A DNA stretch of 64,000 nucleotides from Paulinella micropora (Eukaryota; Cercozoa; Imbricatea; Euglyphida), in contig BJOX01000010.1 of the NCBI GenBank assembly GCA_009731375.1, positions 804,446-868,445 on the forward strand, read 5' to 3'. Under the pieces are notes generated by a model. The model did not search any database, was not told the DNA's origin, and saw nothing but the letters and a program-made list of their open reading frames with translations. The position numbers and the translations under genes are program-made. Positions 51,430 to 63,072 of the stretch are shown here, piece after piece (position 1 is the first letter of the stretch; each line of letters starts with the position of its first letter).

Positions 51430-51670
51430 ACTCTTGTCGGAATAAATCATGGTTTGTGGGAACCAGGAGGATTTGGGAGCTCATATTGGCAGGTGGCTAG
51501 CCACAGACTCGATGTTGATGCTGATATAATTTTTGGAATTCACGCAGATATTTGCGTTAGGGGAGTGTCCTGAATGGCAAAATTCCTTGTTTTTTTTTTT
51601 GGGAGTACTTGCCAGTACCTCCGCAATTGAACGTACCCTGTCGACGGGGAAGGGGGGGTCCGGGGGGCAC
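51430..51670. other. Spacer, nothing recognised
   Basis: Unique-looking sequence with a short poly-T tract; no exon or repeat boundary is supported. Confidence 0.5.
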
Positions 51671-51680
51671 TCCCCCCGTA

Positions 51681-52170
51681 GCCGGCACCAAAATGAATGG
51701 CTCTAAGAGTTGTGCCCAGAAATTGGAGTAGCCGGCACCAAAATGAATGGCTCTAAGATTTGGGAGCCCCGTAGCCGGCACCTAAACCCTGTAATTGTAC
51801 GTGCGTACCCGAAGCAAATTTGCCGGCACCAAAATGAATGGTTGAGAAAGCTCCAAGGCTCCCAAAGTTGTGCCAGAAGGGTTGAGAGGCTGATTTTTTG
51901 GTCTTCACAGCCTCGGGACACACTCTAGGTAGTGAACCAGTTGAAATAGAGATTTGCAAAGTCTGGCAGAGTAATGCCAAAATGAATGGCTGAGAATGAT
52001 CCAAGGCTCTAAGAGTTGTGCCAGAGGGTTTTAGAGGAAGATTGTGTTTTCGCAAGCTTGTCACGAGCTCTTTTAGGGATATAGTTGAAATTATGAAATT
52101 CGAATGTAATTACAAAGTAGTGCCAAAATGAATGGCTGAGATTGCTCGATGCTGTAAAAGTTGTGCATGT
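51681..52170. repeat. Degenerate tandem repeat around GCCGGCACCAAAATGAATGG
   Basis: The motif (or GCCAAAATGAATGG) occurs at 51681, 51731, 51822, 51976 and 52122. The last three are about 150 bp apart and followed by TGAGA.TGCTC.AGGCT, then AAGTTGTGCCAGA.GGTT.AGAGG. No reading frame is conserved. Confidence 0.75.
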
Positions 52171-52220
52171 GAGAATGAGAGGGAAAGCGATCTTGGGAAG
52201 AGGAGGGTGTGTGTGTGTGA

Positions 52221-52666
52221 GGGGGGGGGGGGGGGGGGAAANNNNNNNNNNNNNNNNNNNNNNNNNNNNNNNNNNNNNNNNNNNNNNNNNNNNNNNNNNN
52301 NNNNNNNNNNNNNNNNNNNNNNNNNNNNNNNNNNNNNNNNNNNNNNNNNNNNNNNNNNNNNNNNNNNNNNNNNNNNNNNNNNNNNNNNNNNNNNNNNNNN
52401 NNNNNNNNNNNNNNNNNNNNNNNNNNNNNNNNNNNNNNNNNNNNNNNNNNNNNNNNNNNNNNNNNNNNNNNNNNNNNNNNNNNNNNNNNNNNNNNNNNNN
52501 NNNNNNNNNNNNNNNNNNNNNNNNNNNNNNNNNNNNNNNNNNNNNNNNNNNNNNNNNNNNNNNNNNNNNNNNNNNNNNNNNNNNNNNNNNNNNNNNNNNN
52601 NNNNNNNNNNNNNNNNNNNNNNNNNNNNNNNNNNNNNNNNNNNNNNNNNNNNNNNNNNNNNNNNNN
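52221..52666. other. Poly-G tract and 425-base assembly gap
   Basis: N at 52242-52666. Confidence 0.95.
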
Positions 52667-53016
52667 CCTGAGGGCAAGACTGCACTAAGCCGAGGTTATT
52701 CCGCAGTCCCAGCAACCTCTTGCAAGACGTCACCGAATGTGCAAGTGCATACACCAAGCGCGGTTGCTAGAGCTGCCTCGAAACCCCACCCATAACAATC
52801 TGGTGTCTGCTGGGTCCTGGGCTATCAACCAGCATACGCGGAGTTTGATCTTTTACGCGCGCAACGACCCTCCTCCCAGCATCTACCACCAAAGGGTTAT
52901 GAGTTGGCGTCACAGTTTAACGCCTTGAGGCCATTGGGCTGGAACTCTGTTTAGCAAGTGTGACTAGGTTTTTTCATCGGGATTTCCCTCAAATATGTCA
53001 CAGTCAACACTCCAAG

Positions 53017-53017
<1 letters not shown>
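52667..53017. other. Possible repeat body ending in (AAT)n
   Basis: About 350 bp without an exon, running into (AAT)n at 53018. Such an ending resembles the SINE tails here, but no A/B boxes are visible, perhaps because they are in the gap. Confidence 0.35.
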
Positions 53018-53054
<37 letters not shown>

Positions 53055-53076
53055 TAATAATAATAATATAATGAAA

Positions 53077-53134
<58 letters not shown>

Positions 53135-53177
53135 TAATAATGATAATAATAATAATAATAATAATCATAATAATAGT
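53018..53177. repeat. (AAT)n microsatellite
   Basis: TAA/ATG trinucleotides. On the minus strand this is the 3' tail of the next SINE. Confidence 0.95.
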
Positions 53178-53406
53178 GCTTCTCTGTCAATGGCTGATGC
53201 AAATCTGCACATGCGCCTCCATCGTCTCACCCGTGAGGGGAGTACGAAGAATTGACGATAGGCTCTAATGACACCCCCGCACGGGCAGTTCCAACACTTC
53301 CAGACGGACCGGTATGTTCAATGAAAATACTGGTGGCACCGACGCGAATCGAACAGGAGACAGGGCCCAGATGGTAGAACTTGACCACTGGGCTATCACG
53401 GTGTCC

Positions 53407-53408
<2 letters not shown>
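53178..53408 (-). mobile_element. tRNA-derived SINE, full-length copy
   Basis: Read on the minus strand: a tRNA-like head 53408-53329 (A box TAGCCCAGTGG, B box GTTCGATTC), a body of about 150 bp containing AACTGCCCGTGCGGGGGTG and ACGATGGAGGCGCATGTGCA, then an (ATT)n tail. The upstream side is also (ATT)n. The body also occurs at 63708-63828 without the head. Confidence 0.85.
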
Positions 53409-53451
<43 letters not shown>

Positions 53452-53465
53452 TATAATAATAATAA
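53409..53465. repeat. (AAT)n microsatellite
   Basis: TAA trinucleotides between two short interspersed elements. Confidence 0.95.
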
Positions 53466-53640
53466 TGTATCTCCTGCCAATTGCTGAGCCAAAAGGCCAT
53501 GTGCATCCAGTCCTCCATTCCATAAGGAAAGTCTCCACACCAATCGGTGGAATAAAGGAAGTGACGGCATAGAACATTACTCTAGGAGCTTTATACCAAT
53601 CAGCCCATTGAAAAGGACCAATGGCCTATGTACTCCCTAA
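53466..53640. repeat. Short interspersed repeat, second type
   Basis: Contains TGCCAATTGCTGAGCCAAAAG and GAAGTGACGGCATAGAACAT. The first 110 bp recur at 63524-63632. Both copies are flanked by (TAA)n. No pol III boxes were identified. Confidence 0.75.
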
Positions 53641-54146
53641 ATAATAATAATAATAATAATAATAATATTAATAAATAGACGAGAAATGGATTAATTGCCA
53701 GATACAAGGAGCGAACATCAACAGACGCTTCGAGCAATAAATAAATAAACATACATAAATAAATACATAAATACATACATAAATACATACATGAATACAT
53801 ACATAAATACATACATACATACATACATACATACATACATAAATAAACAAATAGACAAGAAATAGATAAAATTGCCAGATTCAAGGAGCGTATGTACGTA
53901 TGTATGTATGCATGTATGTCTGTATGTGTGTTTTACATCGATAGATGCTCCAAGCGAAGGCACCTCCAGACTACCGACCAGCCCCGAATTATCCTATCGT
54001 AGATAGACATAGACATAGGTAGATACATAGATGGATAGATGAATAGATGAATAGATGGACAGATGGATAGATAGATAGATAGATATGTTTGGTCTATCAG
54101 CGCTGCATATCCGAAGACATAGGCATCCATTCGATAGATAGGTAGG

Positions 54147-54186
<40 letters not shown>

Positions 54187-54190
54187 CGGT
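53641..54190. repeat. (AAT)n, (AATACATA)n and (GATA)n microsatellites
   Basis: The sequence between arrays contains the duplicated phrase ATTGCCAGAT.CAAGGAGCG (53693 and 53872). GATA predominates after 54000. Confidence 0.85.
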
Positions 54191-54658
54191 TATTCCATCA
54201 CACTAGATTATGTCGCACATTATGTACGGTGATGTAATTTTGTATTATCTATCCTTACCTGTGTGCACGTGGCGTCGGAATAACCCGCCTCGCGGAGCGC
54301 TTTCAACAGCTATTTATTATAGACATCATCATCATCATCATCAATAACAACAACAACAACAAAAACAGACAAAAGTGTGTCCCCGGGTGGCACTAAATAC
54401 CGATAAAAGACATCATCAACAACAACAACAACAACAAAAAACAGACAAAAGTGTGGCCCCAGGGGGCACTAATACCGATAAAGCGGTTCTTTTTCGGGTG
54501 GCACTAAGTACCGAAAAAAGCGCTTGTTTTTGAAAAAGAAATTTCCTGCCTTTTCTTGTTTGTGGCTCACAAGAAACATCAACCTTGCTTGACACAGATA
54601 AATATGAAAAAAAAAAGTAAATATACATATCTAAATAGCCCTCGCTCCGGGAGGCTTT
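54191..54658. repeat. Duplicated segment with GGTGGCACTAA motif
   Basis: CATCATCAACAACAACAAC..AAAACAGACAAAAGTGTG appears twice (54325-54385, 54408-54455), each followed by a (G)GGGGCACTAA / GGTGGCACTAA..ACCGATAAA phrase. CTTTCAACAGCTAT / CTTTCAACAACTAT lie at both ends. No gene is recognised. Confidence 0.55.
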
Positions 54659-55277
54659 CAACAACTATAAATACATATATTCATACACACATACTTACAC
54701 ACATACATGCATACAAACATACATGCATACATACATACATACATACATACATTACATACATACAACCTGTATGGTAGTAATCTGCCCGTAGTAAAGCGGA
54801 CCGCCCAATGCCTTTCACATACACATACATACATAAATACGTAAATACATACATTGTATGTATGCATGTATGTATGTATGTATGTATGTATGTATGATTG
54901 TGTGTGTGTGTGTATGTATGCATGTATGTATGTATGTATGTATGTATGTATGTATGTGCATGTATGTGTATGTATGTATGTATGTGTGTATGTATGTGTG
55001 TATGTGTATGTATGTATGTATGTATGTATGTGTATGTATGCATGTATATGTATGTATGTATGTATATGTATGAATTTATGTATGTATGTATTTATGTATT
55101 TATGCTGCATAAATACATACATACATACATGCATGTTGTATATTTACGAATCTATATATTGTACAGGTAGAGAGAGTATGTATAGATATAGATATGTAAG
55201 AATGAAAGATAGACATACGGATAGGTAGATAGATAGATAGATAGATAGACGATAGAAGATAGAAGATAAATAGATAA

Positions 55278-55325
<48 letters not shown>

Positions 55326-55362
55326 GTAGGTAGATAGATGGATAGATGGATAGAGGATGCAC

Positions 55363-55401
<39 letters not shown>

Positions 55402-55455
55402 CAGATAGATAGATAGAGAGATAGAGAGATAGATAGATAGATAGATAGATAGATA

Positions 55456-55502
<47 letters not shown>

Positions 55503-55510
55503 AGCTTATA
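54659..55510. repeat. (CATA)n, (ATGT)n then (GATA)n microsatellites
   Basis: CATA to 54765, a unique spacer, ATGT to about 55090, and GATA/GACA at about 55218-55500. Confidence 0.93.
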
Positions 55511-55534
55511 GAGGATAGGTAGGTTGCATCTGCA

Positions 55535-56365
55535 CCTAATAAAGTTAGGGTTACAGTTACGAAGAAGGTAAAGGTTAGGGTTTGGGTTTGGGTTAAGGTT
55601 AGCGTGCTTAGGTTAGGGTTAGGGTTAAATTACAGGGGATGTGTTGGTTGCATTTCCAACAGTTAGGGTTAGGGTTAGGGTTAGCGTTAGGGTTACGATT
55701 AGCTTAGCGTACAGGGAATGTGATGTGTTGGTTGCATTTGCAAGGGTTAGGGTTAGGGTTAGGGTTAGGGTTAGGGTTTTACAGGGGATTTGTTGGTTGC
55801 ACTTGCAACGGTTAGGGTTAGGGTTAGGGTTAGGGTTAGGGTTAGGATAAGGGTTAGTATTAGCGCTAGGATTTGGGTAAGCTTAGAGGGGATGTGTTGG
55901 TTGCATTCTCTCCTGTCGCCTCTTCATTCCCTAGGTCAGACAGGTCAGGGTTAGGGTTAGGGTTAGGGTTAGGATGTGTTGGTTGCATTGCAATGGTTAG
56001 GGTTAGGGTTAGGATTAGCCTTAGGATTAGGGTTAAGGTTGCAGGGGATGTGTTGGTTGCATTTTCAACGGTTAGGGGTAGGGTTAGGGTTGAGGTTAGG
56101 GTTAGCTTAGCGTTACAGAAGAAGGAAGAAGAAGGAAGAAGAAGGAAGAAGAAGGAAGAAGAAGGAAGAAGGAAGAAGGAAGAAGAAGGAATTAGATTAC
56201 AGAGGATGTGCTGGTTGCATTTTGCAAGATTGGGGAATAGGGTCAGGGTTACGATTACGGTTAGGGTTAGGGTTAGAATACAAGTTAGGGTTAGGGCTAC
56301 AGGGGATGGGTTGGCTGCATTTGCAACAGCTAGTGATAGGGTTAGGGGAAGCGTTAGGATTAAGG
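55535..56365 (+). repeat. Interstitial TTAGGG composite repeat
   Basis: Runs of (TTAGGG)2-6 and variants alternate about nine times with a unit reading GGGGATGTGTTGGTTGCA followed by a TTTGCAACGG-like end (near 55637, 55714, 55784, 55890, 55975, 56045, 56203, 56303 and, beyond the block, 56523). A (GAAGAAG)n stretch lies at 56115-56190. It is subtelomere-like in type, but is internal here. Confidence 0.85.
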
Positions 56366-56520
56366 TTTGCATGTATGTATGTATGTATGTATGTATGCAT
56401 GTGTGCATGTATGTATGTATCTATGTATGCATGTATGCATGTATGTATGTATGTATGTATGTATTTATGTACACGTATGTATGTATGTATGTATGCATGT
56501 ATGTATGTATGTATGTACTT
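56366..56520. repeat. (ATGT)n microsatellite
   Basis: ATGT/ATGC array between telomere-like units. Confidence 0.93.
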
Positions 56521-56640
56521 ACGGAGGGTGTGTTGGTTGCACTTGCAGCTGTCGCCTCCTCCTTCCCCAACTCCGCGTTCAGCCTTACATCCATACATAC
56601 ATACATACGTACATAGGCGTTGTCCTGCGAATAAGATCTC

Positions 56641-56693
<53 letters not shown>

Positions 56694-56703
56694 NNNNNNN
56701 NNN
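56521..56703. other. Last GTGTTGGTTGCA unit, poly-C and assembly gap
   Basis: One more GTGTTGGTTGCACTTGCA unit followed by GTCGCCTCCTCCTTCCC (similar to 55908-55930), then a C homopolymer and N at 56694-56703. Confidence 0.8.
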
Positions 56704-56745
56704 TCTCTCTCTCGCTCTCAGCTCAGGCGCCATGGAGAGAGAGAA

Positions 56746-56781
<36 letters not shown>

Positions 56782-56861
56782 GAGAGAAAGAGGGAGAGAA
56801 AGAGAGTAGAGAGAGAAGAGAGAGAGACAAAGAGAGAGAGATTAGAGATAGACAGACAGAC

Positions 56862-56903
<42 letters not shown>

Positions 56904-56958
56904 GTAGGTAGGTAGGTCGGTAAAGGTAGGTACGTAGGTAGGTAGGTAGGTAGATAGG

Positions 56959-57035
<77 letters not shown>

Positions 57036-57186
57036 TATATATATATATAGAGAGAGAGAGAAATCAAACAAAGCGTCAGAAAGTTCTACTTATTTGTACA
57101 ATAAACATCTGTCTGTCTCTCTATCTATCTGTCTACTTATCCGGCCGCGGCAAGCACGAGTGCCAATGCTTCTACTTGTTCATCTC

Positions 57187-57248
<62 letters not shown>

Positions 57249-57295
57249 CATCCATCTATCTATCCATCTATCCATCCATCTATCCATCCATCTGC

Positions 57296-57359
<64 letters not shown>

Positions 57360-57360
57360 A

Positions 57361-57433
<73 letters not shown>
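56704..57433. repeat. (GA)n, (GATA)n and (TATC)n microsatellites
   Basis: GA at about 56750-56840 and GATA/GGTA to about 57030. A short unique stretch, 57060-57180, follows. TATC at 57184-57433 ends directly at a non-LTR fragment. Confidence 0.93.
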
Positions 57434-57939
57434 GCGGCATGGTATCGTTCTCTGTTCATCGATGTTTGCGCGCCTTGGGTTTTTCACATCCCCAATCCAA
57501 ATCCCTTTCCTTCAAGCTATCGTCCTGCGTAGCTCGTTGCTCTTTTGCGATCTATCGCTCCTGTGCAGTCAAAAATTGGACTAATCTTCCTCTAGTCCGT
57601 ATCGGTGACTGCATTCCGTCATAGCCGTCCAGTGTTGCATAGCCCGGGCTAGGTCCCTGCGGGGGTTTAGGCCTCATACAATGTCATCATTGTAGCTTGC
57701 GCAAGCTTACGGTGCTCAAAACACTTGGACTAACGGCTTCCTTTTCTTTCTCTTCTTCCTTATCCTCCCACTCTCCATTCCTAGATTGCCTTTTTCTTCA
57801 ACGTCCTTCCTCCTCTTCTTTTTCCAGAACACAGTCTACCCGTGATTCCCATCCCGGACACATGCACAGTACACAAATTATTGTTTGATGTGAAACTGCG
57901 TTCCTTTGCAAGGACTACATTCCTTTGCGACATCTCATC
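57434..57939 (+). mobile_element. 5'-truncated R2-like element, 3' fragment
   Basis: Matches 61266-61773 of the main copy with few differences. It holds the last coding part (VSFSVHRC to IGDCIPS, stop TAG 57622-57624) and the 3' UTR. It starts immediately after (TATC)n and ends CATCTCATC, next to the 5' end of the main copy. Confidence 0.92.
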
Positions 57940-60900
57940 CATATGTGACCCCGTCGCGGCGATAAAGCGCGGCAACCAAACCTTTCTCCTTTTTCTTCTT
58001 GGGCTGACAACCCTGGCTTAAACAAAGAGGCTTGCTTCCCCTAAGTTAAGCCGTAAGTTACAAAAACTACATGCGAAAACCTACCGACGCACCGCTATTC
58101 CCTCCGGAGTGGCCGCCGTCACCCTCCTAGTGCGTGCTCTGCACCGCCTGAACCCCCTGGAGAAGATTTTGCTCATGTTCACCCTTACGAAGATCTTTCG
58201 GGCCTCCTCGAAAAGAAGAGTCCAAAAGCGCACGTCCATCCGGACTAGTCGCAACCCGGCATTATCAACCTGGATTCCACCCACTGTGTTGACGCCGAGA
58301 CATACTCTCATTTCGTCCATCGGACAAGAAGTGCCCCGAAAGAACCAACCGAAAGAAGAAAACGCCTGGTATTGCCATCAACACCAAGCGAATGGAAAGG
58401 CATTGAAGAAGAACTCCAATCCGCACTCCCTCTCATCCTCCCCTCCTCTCTCATCAAACGCCTGTCGTGTGACGAAGCAGTAGCGAAATTTGAAAGATAT
58501 CTCTACGACTTCATATCACAACGGGTAACAAAAACACAAGAACAAACTCATGAGCGAAAAAACCGCCACGTAATCCGGCTCCAAACAGAACTCACGCAGA
58601 ACCGACAACAAAAACTGATCCAAAAGAGACATCTGCGAGATCTCAAACGGGCAGGTTCAATTCCAGCTGCTGTTTCAAAAAGCCTGCAAAAAACTTGGCG
58701 AGTATTATTGAAGACCGGTAACCGCCTCCGCCGTCGTCTCAAGGAAGCAACTTTAAGCTCCGCTCAACGACAAGCAAATACACGCTTCCGAACTGACCCT
58801 CATAAGTTTGCCAAAAATCTGTTTCATCCCCCCTCAACCCAAACCACTTCCTCCCTATCCAAAGAAAACTGTGACTCCTACTTTCCCAACCTATACAAAG
58901 ACGCTAATCGTGAACAAACCTACGTGCCCTTACCTGAAATGGTTCGCCCACCTCTACCAACTGTCCCCTTTGACCTCAAGCCACCGTCCTTCTTGGAAAC
59001 CAAAAGATCTGTGCTCGCTAAGCGTAATGGTGCAGCCCCTGGCAGAGATGGTATTAGCTACCTTGTTTACAAGAGACTTCCCACCGCTTTATCTTTCTTA
59101 CACAAACTCATTGTCAAGTGTTGGACAACTGATGTAGCTAACAGCTGGGCCCACGCTGCTATCTCCCTCCTTCATAAGGACGGCGATCCACTTCAGGCCT
59201 CAAACTATCGTCCGATTGCTCTGACAAACTGCTCGGGTAAGGTATTTTTCTCTTTGTGGTCAAAACGCCTAGAGAGTTTTCTGCTGGATAACAAATACTT
59301 TGACAGAGCAAAACAAAAGGGTTTCCTCCGTAACGTTGCAGGATGCCCCGAACACATTGCTACCACAAAGGCTACCATCAGAAATGCAAAAGATCACTAT
59401 CGCCAACTGGTCATAGCATGGATTGACCTACAAAACGGTTTTGGAAGCGTAAATCACAACTTGATCCAGTTCGCTCTCTGGTGGTACCACGTGCCCCCTA
59501 TGTTTGCACCCATAATCTTCTTATATTACGAACTCTTAGTAGCCACAATCGAAGGGAAAGAATGGTCATCAGAACCCTTCGTTTTTGCTGTGGGCGTCTT
59601 TCAAGGATGCTGCATCTCTCCTCTCCTTTTCAATATAGTTTTCAATCTACACTTGACCTCCACGGATGAAGTAATCGTGCACGAAGCTGCCTATGCTGAC
59701 GATCTCAAACTACACAGCCGATCCACGAAACACTGTCAATCGTCCATCAACATGATAGACAAATTTCTGTCATGGACCAGAACAATGGCCGCGAAACCGC
59801 CCAAATGCAAAAGCCTTGCTTTCAAATATTGGACTAAAGCCGAGGACCATAAGGGTCTCAAACGATTCATGCCGATTTCGTTCCCACCTTTCGACCCCGC
59901 CCTGACTATTACTGGCAAACCAATTAACTTCATCGCTGACAAGCCTTTCAAAGACCTCGGATGGATTGTCTACCATGACCTCAGCAAAAACGAACAACGA
60001 GGAGAAATCCAAAAGAAGTTCATTCTTTCTATGCAAGCCATCGATGGCTGCTCGATCAATGGCTTTATGAAACTTTGGCTCTACCAGCACTATGCTGTCC
60101 AGTCACTTGCCTGGCCATTTCTCATTTATGACCTCTGCTTATCTTTCGCCAAAATCCTTGAGAAAATTGCGACCCGCTTCCTCAAAAAATGGGTCAATAT
60201 CTACAAAAGAGCTCTGGTCTCCTGCCTTTACCGCCCACGCTCGAAATTCGGTCTACAGCTCCAGTCCATCGTCTCTTTTTACCAGCGACTTCAAATCAAC
60301 CGTGCTCACATGCTGAAGTACTGCCCAGATAAACACCTCTCGTCCATCTATGCGATGAACCTGACGAAACACGAAACGTTTCGAACTATCTGGAAACCAG
60401 AGCCTGTGCTCGAAAAGCTTGAGGCACAAGTTCAAACATCGAGGCCAATCCGATCATCTCGGACTTGGCCATGGTCGCTACCCAAAAGAACATTCCATCA
60501 CAGACCGCAAAGACAGGATTTTAGAATTAGCTGCTGAGACAATACTTGAGGCAACCACAGTGCATGACATGGACAAAGCCATGCAAGGGTGCTTTCTTCG
60601 TTTTGAAGACGCATGCCCCTTTGACCTCTCCTGGGCTCGCCTCATCGGAACCCGTAATGCCCGCTTAATCTCTTGGGTCATCAATGGAAGCACAAACTCG
60701 GTCATTACCCCCGACCTTAGACGTCTGTGGGGAATCATTCCCAACAACAAGTGTGCTCTCTGTTCTGGTCAAGCACATTTATGTCACATCCTCTCCGGTT
60801 GCCATGTTGCCCTCAAACAAGGCCGTTATACCTGGCGTCACGACTCTGTGCTCTGCACTATTGAAGCTCCCCTTCAAAAACACATCGAGAGCCATAACAA

Positions 60901-61773
60901 ACGCTCCCGTAAAGACGAAAATGAATCAAAGTCTATGTTTGTGAAAGAGGGCGAGCAGAAGTCCAAAGGGCAGTTATTTCATCGTCCATACCTGCTTGAC
61001 ACCGCAAACGATTGGCAGCTCCAAACCCAGTACACCGGTTCTGAGCAAGCCTTTCCTGTCCACATCTGTGTCACTGACCTCCGCCCCGATATTGTTGTCT
61101 GGTCATTGTCTACCAAGATATGTATACTGATCGAGCTCACGTGCCCGGTCGAGGAAAACATCCTTGATGCACGAGCCTACAAGACTAACTGATATAATGG
61201 GCTCAAATCTCAAATCGAGGACAACGGATGGACCTGCCACCTTCGACCAATCGAATGCGGGGCTCGCGGCATGGTATCGTTCTCTGTTCATCGATGTTTC
61301 CGCGCCTTGGGTTTTTCACATCCCCAATCCAAATCCCTTTCCTTCAAGCTATCGTCCTGCGTAGCTCGTTGCTCTTTTGCGATCTATCGCTCCTGTGCAG
61401 TCAAAAATTGGACTAATCTTCCTCTAGTCCGTATCGGTGACTGCATTCCGTCATAGCCGTCCAGTGTTGCATAGCCCGGGCTAGGTCCCTTCGGGGGTTT
61501 AGGCCTCATACAATGTCATCATTGTAGCTTGCGCAAGCTTACGGTGCTCAAAACACTTGGACTAACGGCTTCCTTTTCTTTCTCTTCTTCCTTATCCTCC
61601 CCACTCTCCATTCCTAGATTGCCTTTTTCTTCAACGTCTTTCCTCCTCTTCTTTTTTCCAGAACACAGTCTACCCGTGATTCCCATCCCGGACACATGCA
61701 CAGTACACAAATTACTGTTTGATGTGAAACTGCGTTCCTTTGCAAGGACTACATTCCTTTGCGACATCTCATC
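57940..61773 (+). mobile_element. R2-like non-LTR retrotransposon, near full length
   Basis: About 3.8 kb: short 5' region, one long frame (58054-61456, broken) and a 3' UTR ending GCGACATCTCATC, followed directly by (TATC)n. The single ORF with RT, a CCHC motif and a PD..E endonuclease after the RT places it among restriction-like-endonuclease (RLE) elements, as in the R2/NeSL/CRE groups. Confidence 0.92.
58054..61456 (+). pseudogene. RT plus restriction-like endonuclease ORF (three lesions)
   Basis: Reading from the in-frame stop at 58051; no ATG opens the frame. RT about 58990-59830: NGAAPGRDGISYLVY, LLHKDGDPLQASNYRPIAL, GVFQGCCISPLLFN and the catalytic AYADDLKL. C-terminal CCHC motif C-X2-C-X7-H-X4-C (CALCSGQAHLCHILSGC), the spacing known from R2. 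Endonuclease: RPDIVVWS, 14 residues after the Asp, then ELTCPVEENI. Lesions: TAG at 58246 (open in the copy at 62491), an 11-base loss near 60434 (present in the minus copy near 12030) and TGA at 61190 (CGA Arg in the minus copy). After that TGA the frame goes on with YNGLKSQIEDNGW, GARGMVSFS and stops at 61454. No N-terminal zinc finger is recognised. The protein would nick target DNA and prime reverse transcription; this copy cannot. Confidence 0.9.
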
Positions 61774-61826
61774 TATCTACCTATCCATCCATCCATCCAC
61801 CTATCCATCCAACCATCCATCCATCC

Positions 61827-61881
<55 letters not shown>

Positions 61882-61914
61882 CATCCATCCATCCATCCAT
61901 CCATCCATCCATCC

Positions 61915-61967
<53 letters not shown>

Positions 61968-62034
61968 GCTATTTGTANNNNNNNNNNTATACATCTATCT
62001 ATCCATCTATCCATCCATCTATCCATCCATCTGC

Positions 62035-62087
<53 letters not shown>

Positions 62088-62120
62088 CATCTATCCATCT
62101 ATCCATATATCCATCCATCC

Positions 62121-62160
<40 letters not shown>

Positions 62161-62168
62161 CTCCCTAC

Positions 62169-62219
<51 letters not shown>

Positions 62220-62239
62220 CTCCCTGTACGTCAACACAC

Positions 62240-62294
<55 letters not shown>

Positions 62295-62350
62295 GTCTGT
62301 CTGTCTGTCTACCTATCTACCTATCTTTCTCTCCCTGTACGTTAACACAC

Positions 62351-62401
<51 letters not shown>

Positions 62402-62435
62402 CTCCCTGTACGTTATCCCTTGCCGCTTACAAACC

Positions 62436-62486
<51 letters not shown>
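61774..62486. repeat. (TATC)n microsatellite with variants and a gap
   Basis: Over 700 bp of TATC with ATCC runs; N at 61978-61987. The phrase TTTCTCTCCCTGTACGT(C/T)AACACACTC is spread inside four times, showing expansion of larger units. Confidence 0.95.
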
Positions 62487-62493
<7 letters not shown>

Positions 62494-63072
62494 GAGCCTC
62501 CTCGAAAAGAAGAGTCCAAAAGTGCACGTCCATCCGGACTATAAGTCACAACCCGGCATTGTCAACCCGGATTCCACCCACAGTGTTGACGCCGAGACAT
62601 ACTCTCATTTCGTCCGAGAAGTGCCCCGAAAGAACCAATCGAAAGAAGAAAGCACCTGATTTGCCATCAACACCAAGCGTATGGAAAGACATTGAAGAAG
62701 AACTCCAATCCGCCCTCTCATCCTCCCCTTATCTCTCATCCTGCATTCCGTCATAGCCGTCCAGTGTTGCATAGCCCGGGCTAGGTCCCTTCGGGGGTTT
62801 AGGCCTTTACACAATGTCATCATTGTAGCTTGCGCAAGCTTACGGTGCTCAAAACACTTGGACTAACGGCTTCCTTTTCTTTCTCTTCTTCCTTATCCTC
62901 CCACTCTCCATTCCTAGATTGCCTTTTTCTTCAACGTCCTTCCTCCTCTTCTTTTTCCAGAACACAGTCTACCCGTGATTCCCATCCCGGACACATGCAC
63001 AGTACACAAATTATTGTTTGATGTGAAACTGCGTTCCTTTGCAAGGACTACATTCCTTTGCGACATCTCATC
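62487..63072 (+). mobile_element. Internally deleted derivative of the R2-like element
   Basis: 62487-62740 matches 58192-58458 (5' coding part) and 62741-63072 matches 61441-61773 (end of ORF and 3' UTR). About 3 kb between these is missing, with a CTCTCATC junction. It is bordered by (TATC)n on both sides. Its 5' part keeps the frame open where the main copy has TAG (HPDYKSQPGI). Confidence 0.88.

Noticed and set aside
55535-56365. True chromosome end
   Set aside because: Runs are short, mixed with other units and followed by several kilobases of ordinary repeats and mobile elements.
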